64,000 nt of DNA from Allobosea sp. 117 (GCF_000702305.1 NZ_JNLC01000001.1:124001-188000), one strand, 5' to 3'. Positions 22,973-35,125 are shown, numbered from the stretch's first letter. Program-made: numbers and translations. The notes: generated by a model from the sequence alone, not told the origin.

Positions 22973-25486
22973 ATGGCGGAAACGAGACCCGACGAGCAGT
23001 CGCTCGACCGTGCCGAGAACAGCGGCAGCATCCGTCTCGTGCTGGTGGTGGCGCTCGCCCTCGTCGGCGCGGTGGTCTCGCTGCTGCTGCTCGGGCGCGA
23101 CAATGCCGATCCTTGGATCATCGGCCTGCTCACCGTGTTGGCGGTGGTCGGCGTCTTCGCCCTGTTCGCCTTCGCCGCCGGGCTGCTGCGATTCGGGATT
23201 CCCGATGCGCGCGACGAGCTTGCGCGGCGCATCGTCGATACCGCGACCGAGGGGATGAGCATCGTCGATCCGCTCGGCCGGGTGCTCTACGCCAATCCGC
23301 GCTACCGCGAGATCACCGGCACCGATGCGCAGGAGGATGCCCGTCCGGTCGAGCGGCTCTTCACCAGCGATCCCGACGCCTCCGAGGCGGTCTACCGGCT
23401 GGCGCAGGGCGTGCGCGACGGCAAGGCGATGGTCGAGGAGGTGCGCGTCGCCGGCGCCCCCGGCGAGCCGGTGCGCTGGCTGCGCCTCGGGGCGCGCCCG
23501 TCGGGCTCTGGCGGACGGGCCAACCGCAGCGTGATCTGGACGGTGAGCGACCTGACGCGCGAGCGCGAGCGGCAGGAGAACGCCTTCCTCGAACTGCAGC
23601 ACGCCATCGACTATCTCGACCATGCTCCGGCCGGCTTCTTCTCGGTCGGAACCGGCGGGGCGATCCACTACATCAACGCGACCCTGGTGGACTGGCTCGG
23701 CTATGACCTCGCCGAGTTCGGTCCCGGTGGGCTGACCGTCGCGGATCTGGTGCCTGGTCCGGCGGCGGCGCTGCTCACCAGCCTGGCGCCGACGCCCGGC
23801 AGCGTGCGCACCGAGGTGCTCGACCTCGACCTCAGGCGCAAGAACGGGCAGACGCTGCCGGTGCGCATCTGGCACCGCGTCGCCTTCGCCTCCGACGGCA
23901 CTCCCGGTGCCTCCCGTACCCTCGTCGTCAACCGCTCGCGCGACGACAATGCCGCCGATCCGCTGCGCGCGGCCGAGGTGCGCTTCGCGCGCTTCTTCCA
24001 CAATTCGCCGATCGCCATCGCCACCATCGACCGCACCGGCCGGGTGGCGCAGGCCAACGCCATGTTCGCCCGCCTGTTCGGCGGCGGGGAGGCCGAGGAA
24101 GGTCGCCGCATGGCCGAGCTGGTGGCCGAGGCCTCGCGCACGGCGCTCGGCGCGGCACTCGCGCAGGCTCTCGAGGGTAAGGCGCCGGGCAGTCCGGTTG
24201 ATGTCGTGCTCGCCGGGGAGGGCGCGCGCTCGGCTCGGCTCTTCGCGGCGCCGGTCGAGGACGGCGAGGGCGGCGATGCGGTGATCGTCTATGCCATCGA
24301 GACCACTGAGCAGCGCGCGCTGGAGGCGCAGTTCGCGCAGTCGCAGAAGATGCAGGCAGTTGGGCAGCTCGCCGGCGGCGTGGCGCACGACTTCAACAAC
24401 GTGCTGACCGCGATCATCGGCTATTCCGACCTCCTGCTCGCCAATGCGCGACCGACCGATCCGTCCTTCCAGGACGTGATGCAGATCAAGCAGAACGCCA
24501 ACCGGGCGGCTGGACTGGTGCGCCAGCTTCTCGCCTTCTCGCGCCGCCAGACCCTGCGCCCGCAGGTGCTGAAGCTCGGCGACGTGATGAGCGACCTCTC
24601 CATGCTGCTGCGTCGCCTCATCGGCGAGACGGTGAAGCTGGAGGTGAAGGAGGGGCGCGATCTCTGGCCGGTGAAGGCGGACCTCAACCAGCTCGAGCAG
24701 GTGGTGGTGAATCTGGCAGTGAACGCCCGCGACGCCATGCCGGACGGCGGCACGCTGACCATTCGCACCACCAATGTCACGAGCGCCGAGGCAGCGCGCT
24801 ACGCCGATGCCGGCCTGCCTCCAGCCGACCACGTGCTGATCGAGGTGGAAGATACCGGCACCGGCATCCCGGCGGAGATCATCGACAAGATCTTCGAGCC
24901 GTTCTTCTCAACCAAGGAGGTCGGCAAGGGCACCGGCCTCGGGCTTTCCACGGTCTATGGCATAGTCAAGCAGACCGGCGGCACGCTGCAGGTGGCGAGC
25001 GAGCCGGGTTCGGGCGCCACCTTCCGCGTGTTCCTTCCGCGCTATGTGCCCGATGTGCAGGAAGCGCCGGCCAAGGCTGCCGAGGCGCCGGCCAAGACCA
25101 CCGATCTCACCGGGCGCGGCACGCTGCTCCTCGTCGAGGACGAGGAGGCGGTGCGGGCCTTCGCCGCCCGCGCGCTCGCCTCACGCGGCTATCAGGTGCT
25201 GGAGGCGGGTTCCGGCATCGAGGCGCTGGAGGTGATGGTCGAGCACGGTTCCGAGGTCGAGCTCGTGCTCTCGGACGTCGTCATGCCGGAGATGGACGGT
25301 CCGACGCTGCTCAAGGAGCTGCGCGCCGCCAATCCGGACATCAAGGTCATCTTCATGTCCGGCTATGCCGAGGAAGCCTTCGCCAAGAACCTGCCGGAGG
25401 GTGCCGCCTTCGGCTTCCTGCCGAAGCCGTTCACGCTCAAGCAACTGGTCGAGACGGTAAAGAGGACGCTCGGGCGCGACGGCTAG
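22973..25486 (+). CDS. cckA: CckA-type hybrid sensor histidine kinase
   Basis: An 837-residue hybrid kinase: two membrane helices (about 20-40 and 48-70, ending FAAGLLRFG), two or three PAS domains (starting [22 protein letters not shown]), a DHp domain with phospho-acceptor His472 in [20 protein letters not shown], an ATPase domain with N-box [14 protein letters not shown] and G-boxes VEDTGTGIP and [13 protein letters not shown], and a C-terminal receiver with Asp768 in [13 protein letters not shown]. This order, plus the LLRFG motif after the helices, is that of CckA, which through ChpT phosphorylates CtrA and CpdR to drive the alphaproteobacterial cell cycle. The start at 22973 is preferred; an ATG at 22952 is possible. 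The stop codon is the first base triplet of repeat copy 2. Confidence 0.92.
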   Translation: MAETRPDEQSLDRAENSGSIRLVLVVALALVGAVVSLLLLGRDNADPWIIGLLTVLAVVGVFALFAFAAGLLRFGIPDARDELARRIVDTATEGMSIVDPLGRVLYANPRYREITGTDAQEDARPVERLFTSDPDASEAVYRLAQGVRDGKAMVEEVRVAGAPGEPVRWLRLGARPSGSGGRANRSVIWTVSDLTRERERQENAFLELQHAIDYLDHAPAGFFSVGTGGAIHYINATLVDWLGYDLAEFGPGGLTVADLVPGPAAALLTSLAPTPGSVRTEVLDLDLRRKNGQTLPVRIWHRVAFASDGTPGASRTLVVNRSRDDNAADPLRAAEVRFARFFHNSPIAIATIDRTGRVAQANAMFARLFGGGEAEEGRRMAELVAEASRTALGAALAQALEGKAPGSPVDVVLAGEGARSARLFAAPVEDGEGGDAVIVYAIETTEQRALEAQFAQSQKMQAVGQLAGGVAHDFNNVLTAIIGYSDLLLANARPTDPSFQDVMQIKQNANRAAGLVRQLLAFSRRQTLRPQVLKLGDVMSDLSMLLRRLIGETVKLEVKEGRDLWPVKADLNQLEQVVVNLAVNARDAMPDGGTLTIRTTNVTSAEAARYADAGLPPADHVLIEVEDTGTGIPAEIIDKIFEPFFSTKEVGKGTGLGLSTVYGIVKQTGGTLQVASEPGSGATFRVFLPRYVPDVQEAPAKAAEAPAKTTDLTGRGTLLLVEDEEAVRAFAARALASRGYQVLEAGSGIEALEVMVEHGSEVELVLSDVVMPEMDGPTLLKELRAANPDIKVIFMSGYAEEAFAKNLPEGAAFGFLPKPFTLKQLVETVKRTLGRDG

Positions 25487-25598
25487 AGCATTTTCCGCGA
25501 AAGTTATCGACTTTCGCGATCGGAAAATGCTCCAGCCTGTTGAATCGAGAGCACTTTCTAATCGATCAGGTGATTCCACCTGATCGGAAAGGGCTTGA
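25484..25598. repeat. 115-bp double-hairpin intergenic repeat, copy 2
   Basis: This copy matches copy 1 (14451-14565) closely. Stem 1 is GAGCATTTTC with GAAAATGCTC; compared with copy 1 both sides have changed together (GTTC/GAAC to TTTC/GAAA), which keeps the pairing. Stem 2 again contains GATCAGGTG and CACCTGATC. It begins with the TAG stop of cckA. With the 200 bp that follow, it fills the 311-bp gap before pgi; in the remainder (25599-25797) I see no gene or clear signal other than the pgi ribosome-binding site. Confidence 0.88.
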
Positions 25599-25797
25599 GG
25601 CGACTTTCGTTCATTGCGGGGCTCATCCGGGCGACACAAAGGTGCTCTACTCGGCAGCTTCGGGCGGGGAGTTGCGCCATGTCCGCTTGACGGCGATACG
25701 GCGTCCGATAGCGGGCGCTGTCTTCTGCCGTTTTGGCGGATAGGGTGGTGTGGAACGTTGTATGCATCGCGTCGAACATGACAGTGCGGAGGGTGGC

Positions 25798-29093
<3,296 letters not shown>

Positions 29094-29115
29094 CGCCGGC
29101 CTGTTCCACACCCAT

Positions 29116-29145
29116 GAAAAAAGCCCCGGCGTCGAACGCCGGGGC
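29116..29145 (-). terminator. Intrinsic terminator for the LdtR-like gene
   Basis: On the minus strand GCCCCGGCGT (from 29145) pairs with the complementary ACGCCGGGGC arm ending at 29123 and is followed by TTTTTT (29122-29117). It lies 22 bp after the minus-strand gene; on the plus strand there is no T-tract, though the hairpin may also protect the pgm mRNA end. Confidence 0.88.
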
Positions 29146-29166
29146 GGCGGGAGGAAAGCTGCGTGA

Positions 29167-29739
29167 TCAGCCGGCGTCGCCGCCGTAGCGCAGCGAGCCG
29201 GTCCACAGAAGCTCGAGCCGGCGCAGCACGTTGTAGGCGATGCTCAGATCGCGCGTCTCGCTCTCGTCGCGCACCGTCTGGCGGTGGAAATTGTCGTGCA
29301 CGGTGCGGATCGCGTCGCACAGCTTCACGGCCTTCTCGGTAAGCCGCAGGCGCGCGGAACGGCGGTCGCGCAGCGAGGCCGAACGGTCGACATAACCCGA
29401 ATCGACGAGCTGCTTGAGGTTGTAGGAGGCGTTGGAGCCGAGATAGTGCCCGCGCTCGAGAAGGTCACGGACCGAGAGCTCGTCATTGCCGATGGTGAAG
29501 AGCAGCATGACCTGCGACGGGCTGATGTCGTCGATGCCGAGGCGGGTCAGCTCCATGCGCAGAAGGTCGAGGAAGCGGCGGTGCGCACGTTCGATCACCC
29601 GGGCGATTTCCAGATGGGTGACGGTGCCGATATCGTTTTCAACGGAACTCATGTGAATTGGAAACGCTGTGCGCGAAGCCCATTCGGGTTCGGTCGAGCG
29701 ACCGTCCCGTTCGTCGACTTCCGCGAGTTTCCTTGCCAT
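29167..29739 (-). CDS. ldtR: MarR-family regulator of the LdtR type
   Basis: A 190-residue winged-helix regulator. The DNA-binding domain is ISPSQVMLLFTIGNDELSVRD then GSNASYNLKQLVDSGYVDRS (recognition helix) with the wing RDRRSARLRLTEKAVKL. The GHYLGSNASYNLK segment matches LdtR of Liberibacter and Sinorhizobium, which controls an L,D-transpeptidase and osmotic-stress tolerance. The N-terminal 30 residues are polar. Start is uncertain: ATG at 29739 (with AAGGA nine nt upstream) is chosen; ATGs at 29763 and 29805 are also in frame. It is monocistronic with its own terminator. The upstream region has a perfect inverted repeat suitable for autoregulation. Confidence 0.7.
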   Translation of the reverse strand: MARKLAEVDERDGRSTEPEWASRTAFPIHMSSVENDIGTVTHLEIARVIERAHRRFLDLLRMELTRLGIDDISPSQVMLLFTIGNDELSVRDLLERGHYLGSNASYNLKQLVDSGYVDRSASLRDRRSARLRLTEKAVKLCDAIRTVHDNFHRQTVRDESETRDLSIAYNVLRRLELLWTGSLRYGGDAG

Positions 29740-30144
29740 GCTCTGTCGTCCTTCAGTCCGCATTGGTTCAATTTTTGAATTATTTTTGACTTGGACATTT
29801 TCCATGCCTGATACGTTATCAGTGGATTTTCTTATTGTTCTAGCTGAGGAACCAGCGGGATATTTCAGTAACTCACCCGCGAAGGCAATACCCAAATGTG
29901 AATCCCGGTTTATTCATGGGAAATCTATGGCAAATTGTAGACGTTGGAGTGGCGGGATCCGTTCAATCTAACGTTGGGGAAGTAAAGAAACCACCTGCGG
30001 CATGCCGCGCCGAACGTGCGACAATGCTCGCATCTTGCCCACTGAAATCATGCGATAGCAATGGCTGGCGAAGATTCGGGCCGGAGCCGGCCGGGTGGGG
30101 CCGGCGTGCAGCCCCACCCCCGAAACGGCGATGCCGAGGCGGCG
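29740..30144. other. 405-bp gene-free region between ldtR and dps
   Basis: Contains the AT-rich ldtR promoter area with the inverted repeat at 29808-29822, a perfect 12-bp palindrome GCGGCATGCCGC at 29997-30008, and a 9-bp stem GGGTGGGGC (30093-30101) / GCCCCACCC (30111-30119) just after the dps stop on the minus strand. The last could act as a terminator or mRNA-stabilising hairpin although it has no T-tract. No coding sequence is supported here. Confidence 0.55.
29808..29822. promoter_or_regulatory. Inverted repeat CTGATAcgtTATCAG upstream of ldtR
   Basis: Perfect 6-bp arms separated by 3 bp, in an AT-rich island (29760-29860) that contrasts with the GC-rich surroundings. MarR dimers bind palindromes of this size near their own promoters, so this is a candidate LdtR operator. 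If the gene starts at 29805 the repeat would cover the ribosome-binding site instead. Confidence 0.5.
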
Positions 30145-30633
30145 TCACCCTGCTTCCTGAAGATGCGCTTCCAGAAACCACAGCGCCTTGTCCAGCGAGC
30201 GCGACGCGGCGGTGAAAATGTCCGCCGTGGTCGCGTCGCCGGCATCGTCTGATTCGTCGATCGACTTGCGGACCTTGTTGGCGACGATGCCGTAGCGCTC
30301 GATCAGCGCCTTTAAATGATCCGGTACCTTGTAGATGTCGACCGGATAGGGCGGCAGGACGCTCGCGTCGGCGACCGTCTGCGTGGTGCCGAGCGCGGTT
30401 CCGCCGAGCTGGGCGACGCGCTCGGCAATGGTGTCGACATGCTCGTCGAGGTCGGTGCGCAGTCCGTCCAGCATCTCGTGCACGGCGATGAACTGCGGAC
30501 CCTTGAGGTTCCAGTGCGCCTGCTTGGTTGCCAGAGCCAGATCGATGGTGGCGGCGAGGTTGGCGTTGAGGAGCTCGATCGCGACCTTCTTCGCGTTCGA
30601 GGGAAGGTCGTTCATGGTGGAATGCTGGCGCAT
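30145..30633 (-). CDS. dps: Dps-family ferroxidase / DNA-protecting protein
   Basis: A 162-residue mini-ferritin. All five intersubunit ferroxidase ligands are present with canonical spacing: His40, His52, Asp56, Asp67 and Glu71 (segment KQAHWNLKGPQFIAVHEMLD followed by TDLDEHVDTIAERV). Dps forms a 12-subunit shell that oxidises iron with peroxide and, in many species, coats DNA in stationary phase. The N-terminus MRQHSTMNDLPSNAKK is short with limited positive charge, so DNA binding is not certain. GGAGAG lies seven nt before the ATG at 30633; an ATG fifteen nt further up is less likely. Regulation by OxyR or Irr is typical but no operator was identified. Confidence 0.93.
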   Translation of the reverse strand: MRQHSTMNDLPSNAKKVAIELLNANLAATIDLALATKQAHWNLKGPQFIAVHEMLDGLRTDLDEHVDTIAERVAQLGGTALGTTQTVADASVLPPYPVDIYKVPDHLKALIERYGIVANKVRKSIDESDDAGDATTADIFTAASRSLDKALWFLEAHLQEAG

Positions 30634-30748
30634 CGTTTCTCTCTCCAAATCCCGGCGGCGCAGTATGGCACCGCGATCCGTCCCCGGCGATGACAGGCTG
30701 ACGGGGGAGGTAAATGCGGATGGCGCGGCCGGTGTTCCGCGCGGTCCG

Positions 30749-31999
30749 CTATTTCCGGGTTCCGCCTAGGCGGTCCAGATGTTCGCGGATATGGGCGGCC
30801 TCGGCGGCGGTGTTGGCCAGCGCCACCGCGCGGTTGAAGGCGGTGCGGGCCTCCTCGGTGCGGCCGAGCTGCATCAGCAGCGCGCCGCGCAGGCCGAAGA
30901 AGTGGAAATAGCCGGAGAGGCGCTGCTCCAGCGGCTCGATCATGGCGAGCGCGGTTTCCGGGCCGCGGACCTTGGACACCGCGACGGCGCGGTTGAGGGT
31001 GACGACGGGCGAGGGCTGGAGATGCTCCAGCGCGGCGTAGAGCAGGTCGATCTGCCGCCAGTCGGTCGCCTCCGGCGTCCCGGCGCGGGCATGCAGCGCG
31101 GCGATGGCGGCCTGTATCTGATAGGGGCCGGTGCGGGCATGGCGGATCGCCTTGTCGAGCAGGGCAAGCCCTTCGTTAATGGCGCCGCGCTTCCACAGGC
31201 TCCGGTCCTGGTTCTCGAGAAGGATGACGGCGCCGCCGGCGTCGAAGCGTGCGGGCGCGCGGGCGTCCTGAAGCAGCAGGAGCGCGGTCAGGCCCATGAT
31301 CTCGGGCTCTGCCGGAAACAGGCGCAGCAGCAGACGGGCGAGCCGGATCGCCTCCTCGCACAGCGGCGCCCGTGTCGCGGTCGTCGCGCTGGTGGCGGAA
31401 TAGCCCTCGTTGAACAGCAGGTAGATCATCGCCGCGACGACGCCGAGCCGCTCGGCGCGCTCCACCGCGCCCGGCGCCTCGAACGGGACGTCGGCCTGCG
31501 CGACGCGGGCCTTGGCGCGGGTGATGCGCTGCTCCATCGCCGCCTCGCCAACCAAGAAGGCGCGCGCGATCTGCTTGACCGAAAGGCCGGAAACGACACG
31601 CAGGGCGAGGGCGATCTGCTGGGTCGACGGCAGGTCGGGGTGGCAGCAGATGAACAGCAGCCGCAGCACGTCGTCGCGGTAGTCCGCATCGTCGAGCTTT
31701 GCCACGAGGTCGCTTTCGGCATCGTCGACGTCGGAGAGCTGCTCCTCCGGCGGCAGGGCGGTCTGGCGGCTGTTCCGGCGCACCGCGTCGATCGCTACAT
31801 TGCGGCCGACGAAGACCAGCCAGGCGGGTGGATCGCGCGGCGGGCCGTTGCGCGGCCATGTCCTCAGCGCCCGCAGGCAGGCCTCCTGGAAAGCCTCTTC
31901 GGCAAGGTCGAGATCGCGGAAATAGCGCAACAGGGCGGCGACCGCCTGCGGACGGGCGGAGGTGAGCGCGGCATCGATCCAGCGCGGATCCTCGCTCAC
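30749..31999 (-). CDS. ECF42-type RNA polymerase sigma factor with C-terminal TPR-like domain
   Basis: A 416-residue ECF sigma factor. Region 2 is near the N-terminus (YFRDLDLAEEAFQEACLRA and WLVFVGRNVAIDAVRR), region 4 has the helix-turn-helix GLSVKQIARAFLVGEAAMEQ, and about 230 extra residues of helical repeats follow (FNEGYSATSATTATRAPLCE is the start of the DUF6596 region; LNRAVAVSKVRGPETALAMI a TPR-like unit). This is the ECF42 plan, in which no anti-sigma factor is encoded and the C-terminal domain sets activity. The adjacent DGPF/YCII gene is the expected partner; their ends overlap by 4 bp (ATGA). The gene is last in a five-gene operon. Confidence 0.9.
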   Translation of the reverse strand: MSEDPRWIDAALTSARPQAVAALLRYFRDLDLAEEAFQEACLRALRTWPRNGPPRDPPAWLVFVGRNVAIDAVRRNSRQTALPPEEQLSDVDDAESDLVAKLDDADYRDDVLRLLFICCHPDLPSTQQIALALRVVSGLSVKQIARAFLVGEAAMEQRITRAKARVAQADVPFEAPGAVERAERLGVVAAMIYLLFNEGYSATSATTATRAPLCEEAIRLARLLLRLFPAEPEIMGLTALLLLQDARAPARFDAGGAVILLENQDRSLWKRGAINEGLALLDKAIRHARTGPYQIQAAIAALHARAGTPEATDWRQIDLLYAALEHLQPSPVVTLNRAVAVSKVRGPETALAMIEPLEQRLSGYFHFFGLRGALLMQLGRTEEARTAFNRAVALANTAAEAAHIREHLDRLGGTRK

Positions 32000-32376
32000 C
32001 GTGCGCCGCTCCCGAAGCTGCCCTCGAAGAAGATGCCGACCGGGCGGATCTCATAGGAGCCGCCGGGATTGGCGCGTCCTAGCTCGGTGGCGATCTCCAG
32101 CGCCTCGTCGAGCCCCGTGCAGTCGAGCACGTAGAAGCCGAGCAACTGCTCCTTGGTCTCGGCGAAGGGGCCGTCGAGGATGACCGGCGGGTCCTTCTCC
32201 TTGCGCAGGGTGGTCGCCGTGGTGGTTGGCATCAGCCGCAGGGTCGGGCCGAGCTTGCCGGCCTTGGCGAGCTTCTCCTGCACCACCGCGAGGCGGGCCA
32301 TGACGGCGTCGTCCTCCTCCTTGCTCCACGAGCAGACGACGTCCTCGGAATGGTAGCAGAGCAGCGCGTAGAGCAT
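31996..32376 (-). CDS. DGPF-domain (YCII-related) protein, ECF42 partner
   Basis: A 126-residue dimeric alpha/beta-barrel protein of the YCII-related family, with the name-giving motif VILDGPFAETKEQLLGFYVL and the C-terminal GGSYEIRPVGIFFEGSFG. Such proteins are regularly encoded next to ECF42 sigma factors and are members of their regulons; their biochemical role is unknown. Start MLYALLCYHSEDVVCSW at 32376 with GGGAGA upstream. The 3' end overlaps the sigma-factor start by 4 bp, indicating translational coupling. Confidence 0.9.
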   Translation of the reverse strand: MLYALLCYHSEDVVCSWSKEEDDAVMARLAVVQEKLAKAGKLGPTLRLMPTTTATTLRKEKDPPVILDGPFAETKEQLLGFYVLDCTGLDEALEIATELGRANPGGSYEIRPVGIFFEGSFGSGAR

Positions 32377-32398
32377 GGTCTCTCCCTTGCGGCGGTTC

Positions 32399-32710
32399 TC
32401 AGCCGCCGCTGATGGCGGTTATGACAAAGACGTCGGTGCCCGGCGCCAGCCTTGTTTCCAAGGTCGCGCGCCGGCCGCCGACAAAGACATTGATGTGGCG
32501 GCGGATCGCCGGCGTCGAATCGCAGAGGCGGTCGCGCATGCCCGGCCAGCGTGCCTCCAGCGCGTCGACCATTCCGGCGACGCTGGCGGCATCGAGCGCG
32601 ACGAGCCGCTCGGCGCCGGGGAACAGCGCCGTCAGATGCGGCGGCAGTCGTACCAGCACCGGCCGCTCCGCAGCCGGTGCGGTTTCGATGAGGCTGGCCC
32701 GCTGGTCCAT
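32399..32710 (-). CDS. MoaD/ThiS-fold (ubiquitin-like) small protein
   Basis: A 103-residue protein with the beta-grasp pattern of MoaD/ThiS: first strand VLVRLPPHLTALFPG, helix SVAGMVDALEARWPGMRDRL, central strand HINVFVGGRRA, and closing segment GTDVFVITAISGG. It ends in Gly-Gly, as sulphur carriers do when they are activated by adenylation and thiocarboxylation. No MoaE, ThiG, ThiF or other user is in the operon. It lies 13 bp upstream of nothing but the BNR-repeat gene on one side and 22 bp before the DGPF gene on the other, so it is co-transcribed with the ECF42 genes. The fold is well supported; a sulphur-carrier role is inference. Confidence 0.78.
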   Translation of the reverse strand: MDQRASLIETAPAAERPVLVRLPPHLTALFPGAERLVALDAASVAGMVDALEARWPGMRDRLCDSTPAIRRHINVFVGGRRATLETRLAPGTDVFVITAISGG

Positions 32711-32722
32711 GCGGTCCTCCCG

Positions 32723-33805
32723 TCAGCTCGCCACCACCACGGTCTCGACCGAGGTGATGGTCGGCAGGTATTGGGCGATGCAGGCCCACTCCTCGCCCTC
32801 ATCCGCGCTGGCGAACAGGGCGCCGGAATTGGTGCCGAAATAGACGCCGGCCGGTTCCAGCCGGTCGGTGGCCATCGCCTGGCGCAGCACGTTGAAATAG
32901 GCGCCCTCCTGCGGCAAGCCCCGGCGCAGCGCTTCCCATGTCGAGCCCCCGTCGCGGGTGCGCCACACCGCGGCGCGCGCGTTCGGCATGAAGCGGCCGG
33001 AGATGTCGCCGTTCAGCGGGATCAGATAGCTCGTCTCCGGGTCGCGCGGATGGGCGGCGGCGGGGAAGCCGAAGGAGGAGGGCAGGCCCTTCTCGATGCT
33101 CTGCCAGGTGACGCCGCCGTCGTCCGAGCGGTACATACCGCAATGGTTCTGCTGGTAGAGCCGGTTTGGCCTGCCCGGCGCCATGACGACGCAATGCACG
33201 CACTGCCCGAACTCGGGGTAGTTCTGGCCTTCCGGCATATAGTCGGCGCGGGTGCCCCGGTTGCGCGCCTCCCATGTCGCTCCGCCGTCGGCGCTGTGGA
33301 ACACGCCGGCAGCCGAGATGCCGACCCAGATGCTGTCCGGGTCGGCCGGGTCGAGTACCAGCGAATGCAGGATCAGCCCGGCGCCGCCCGGATTCCACTC
33401 GGGGCGGGAAGGGTGCTTCTGCAGTCCCTCGACATGGGTCCAGGTCTCGCCGCCGTCTTCGCTGCGGAACAGTCCGGCCGGATCGACGCCGGCATAGAGC
33501 GCCTCGCGTCCCGTCGCGAGGCTCCAGACCGCCTTGATCGGCGTCTCGCCCGCCTCATAGGCGAGGCCGTTGCTGGAGTGCGTCCAGCTCCGGCCGAAAT
33601 CCTCCGACTTCCACACGGCCGGGCCGAACCATTCATTGCCGCCGCCGGCATAGATGACGCCCGTCATCGGGTCGGCGACGACATGGTTCATCGGCCATGT
33701 TTCGCAGAACGGACCGCGCAGCTCCCACGAGCGGCGCCCGGCGTCGCTCTCCGCGATGAAGGCGCCCTTCCGGGTGCCGATCAGCAGCAGGACCTTCTTC
33801 GTCAT
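32723..33805 (-). CDS. BNR/sialidase-like beta-propeller protein
   Basis: A 360-residue protein with at least five Asp-box (BNR) motifs of the type SxDGGxTW: SEDFGRSWTH, SEDGGETWTH, SADGGATWEA, SDDGGVTWQS and TRDGGSTWEA. They are spaced 50-60 residues apart, the spacing of blades in a beta-propeller such as sialidases and photosystem II assembly factor Ycf48. There is no signal peptide, so it appears cytoplasmic, and no sialidase catalytic residues can be assigned; many such proteins have no known enzymatic role. It is the second gene of the ECF42 operon. Confidence 0.85.
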   Translation of the reverse strand: MTKKVLLLIGTRKGAFIAESDAGRRSWELRGPFCETWPMNHVVADPMTGVIYAGGGNEWFGPAVWKSEDFGRSWTHSSNGLAYEAGETPIKAVWSLATGREALYAGVDPAGLFRSEDGGETWTHVEGLQKHPSRPEWNPGGAGLILHSLVLDPADPDSIWVGISAAGVFHSADGGATWEARNRGTRADYMPEGQNYPEFGQCVHCVVMAPGRPNRLYQQNHCGMYRSDDGGVTWQSIEKGLPSSFGFPAAAHPRDPETSYLIPLNGDISGRFMPNARAAVWRTRDGGSTWEALRRGLPQEGAYFNVLRQAMATDRLEPAGVYFGTNSGALFASADEGEEWACIAQYLPTITSVETVVVAS

Positions 33806-33827
33806 GGCTGTTTCCTCCCGCCGTCTC

Positions 33828-34244
33828 TCACTGGCCGTCCATGACGATCATCCAGCCGACGCCGAAGCGGTCGGTGAGCATGCCGAAGCGCGGGGAGAAG
33901 AAGGTGCGCCCGAGCGGCATGTCGACCGAACCGCCCTCGGCCAGCGCGGCGAACATGCGGTCGGCATCAGCCTCGGTGTCAGCGGTGATGGACAGGCGGA
34001 AGCCCTTGAACTCCGATGCCTGGCTGCAGCCGCCGTCGGAGGCCATGACGATGGTCTGCCCGACGCGGAACGAGGCGTGCATGATCTTGTCGTCCGTCAG
34101 CCCCGGCATGGCGCCTTCCGGCGGCCGCTCAGGCGCATCCTTCACGCGCAGCATCATGGTGATCTCGGCGCCGAGGGCCTTGGCGTAGAAGTTGACGGCC
34201 TCCTCGCAGCATCCTTCGAAGAATAGATAAGGCTGGACGATCAT
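33828..34244 (-). CDS. VOC-family (PhnB/YjdN-like) protein
   Basis: A 138-residue protein of the vicinal-oxygen-chelate fold, PhnB-like branch: MIVQPYLFFEGCCEEAVNFY then YAKALGAEITMMLR in the first module and LSITADTEADADRMFAALAE with PRFGMLTDRFGVGWMI in the second. Such proteins often accompany ECF42 sigma factors and are frequently mislabelled as 3-demethylubiquinone methyltransferases. Start at 34244 with GGGAGA nine nt upstream; the longer frame is leader. It is the first gene of the operon VOC, BNR, MoaD-like, DGPF, ECF42. Confidence 0.88.
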   Translation of the reverse strand: MIVQPYLFFEGCCEEAVNFYAKALGAEITMMLRVKDAPERPPEGAMPGLTDDKIMHASFRVGQTIVMASDGGCSQASEFKGFRLSITADTEADADRMFAALAEGGSVDMPLGRTFFSPRFGMLTDRFGVGWMIVMDGQ

Positions 34245-34462
34245 GGCGGTTCTCCCGTTTGAGCCGGTCCGGCGCGGCGGCCGGACGGGGTTCGCCTTCA
34301 AGGAACGTTCGGGCCTGCCTCGCCCCGACAGACCGCGTAGAAAAATTCTCCGCCGTCAGCCCGTGTTGGCGGCATGGAGTATATCCGGCTGTTGGCGATT
34401 GAACGGCGCGCCCCGCTGGGCTACCTCGTGGGCAGCCGGACGGCGCAGCGGGGGGCGGCCAA

Positions 34463-35125
34463 GTGAGCGATGTCATAATCTTCGGGGCGAGCTATGCCGC
34501 CCGCATGATGCGTGTCTATCTGGAACGGGATACCGACCACCGCGTGCTCGGCTACACCACCGACAAGGCCTTCATCGGCGAGGGCGAATTCGACGGCCGG
34601 CCGATCTTCGCCTGGGAGGACCTCGAGATCACGCATCCGCCGGGCAGCGTCGAGATCCTCGGCCCGGTCAGCCATCGCGAGATGAACCAGCTCCGGCTGC
34701 GCAAGCACGCCGAGGCGAAGGCGCGCGGCTACACGCTGGCGTCCTTCATCCATCCCACCGCGCAGATCTACGCCGAGCACATCGGCGAGGCGCCGATCAT
34801 CCTCGAATACTGCATCATCCAGCCCGGCACGGTCATCGGCGACGGCCTGATCTGCTGGTCGGGCAGCCTGATCGGCCATGATTGCGTTCTCGGCGACTAT
34901 TGCTTCCTGTCCGCCGTCTGCCAGCTCGGAGGGCGCTCCATCATCGGCGACCGCTGCTATCTCGCCGGCGGTGCGCGGCTGACGCCCGGCGTGACGCTCG
35001 GCGAGGAAACGGCCGTCCTCAACGGCGGCGTCGTGGCGACCAACGTGCCGCCGAGGAGCGTGCTGAAGGGGCCCCACGAGAGGCCGCTGCGGGTGACCAG
35101 CGACCGCATCCACAAGCTGCTGTGA
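34463..35125 (+). CDS. NeuD-like hexapeptide-repeat acyltransferase
   Basis: A 220-residue sugar acyltransferase. The N-terminus (MSDVIIFGASYAARMMRVYL) is the nucleotide-like alpha/beta domain of NeuD/PglD proteins; from about residue 100 hexapeptide repeats build a left-handed beta-helix (IILEYCIIQPGTVIGDGLIC, LIGHDCVLGDYCFL, SIIGDRCYLAGGARL). The His in GHD is placed as the catalytic base of this family. These enzymes N-acetylate amino sugars made by DegT aminotransferases; such an aminotransferase is encoded at 44961. Start is GTG at 34463. It begins the glycan-related island and is transcribed away from the ECF42 operon. Confidence 0.82.
   Translation: MSDVIIFGASYAARMMRVYLERDTDHRVLGYTTDKAFIGEGEFDGRPIFAWEDLEITHPPGSVEILGPVSHREMNQLRLRKHAEAKARGYTLASFIHPTAQIYAEHIGEAPIILEYCIIQPGTVIGDGLICWSGSLIGHDCVLGDYCFLSAVCQLGGRSIIGDRCYLAGGARLTPGVTLGEETAVLNGGVVATNVPPRSVLKGPHERPLRVTSDRIHKLL

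Noticed and set aside
34245..34462. Looked for a promoter or regulator site that would mark the left edge of the glycan island as horizontally transferred
   Set aside because: No tRNA, integrase, insertion sequence or direct repeat was seen and GC content stays high, so there is no direct sign of recent transfer.
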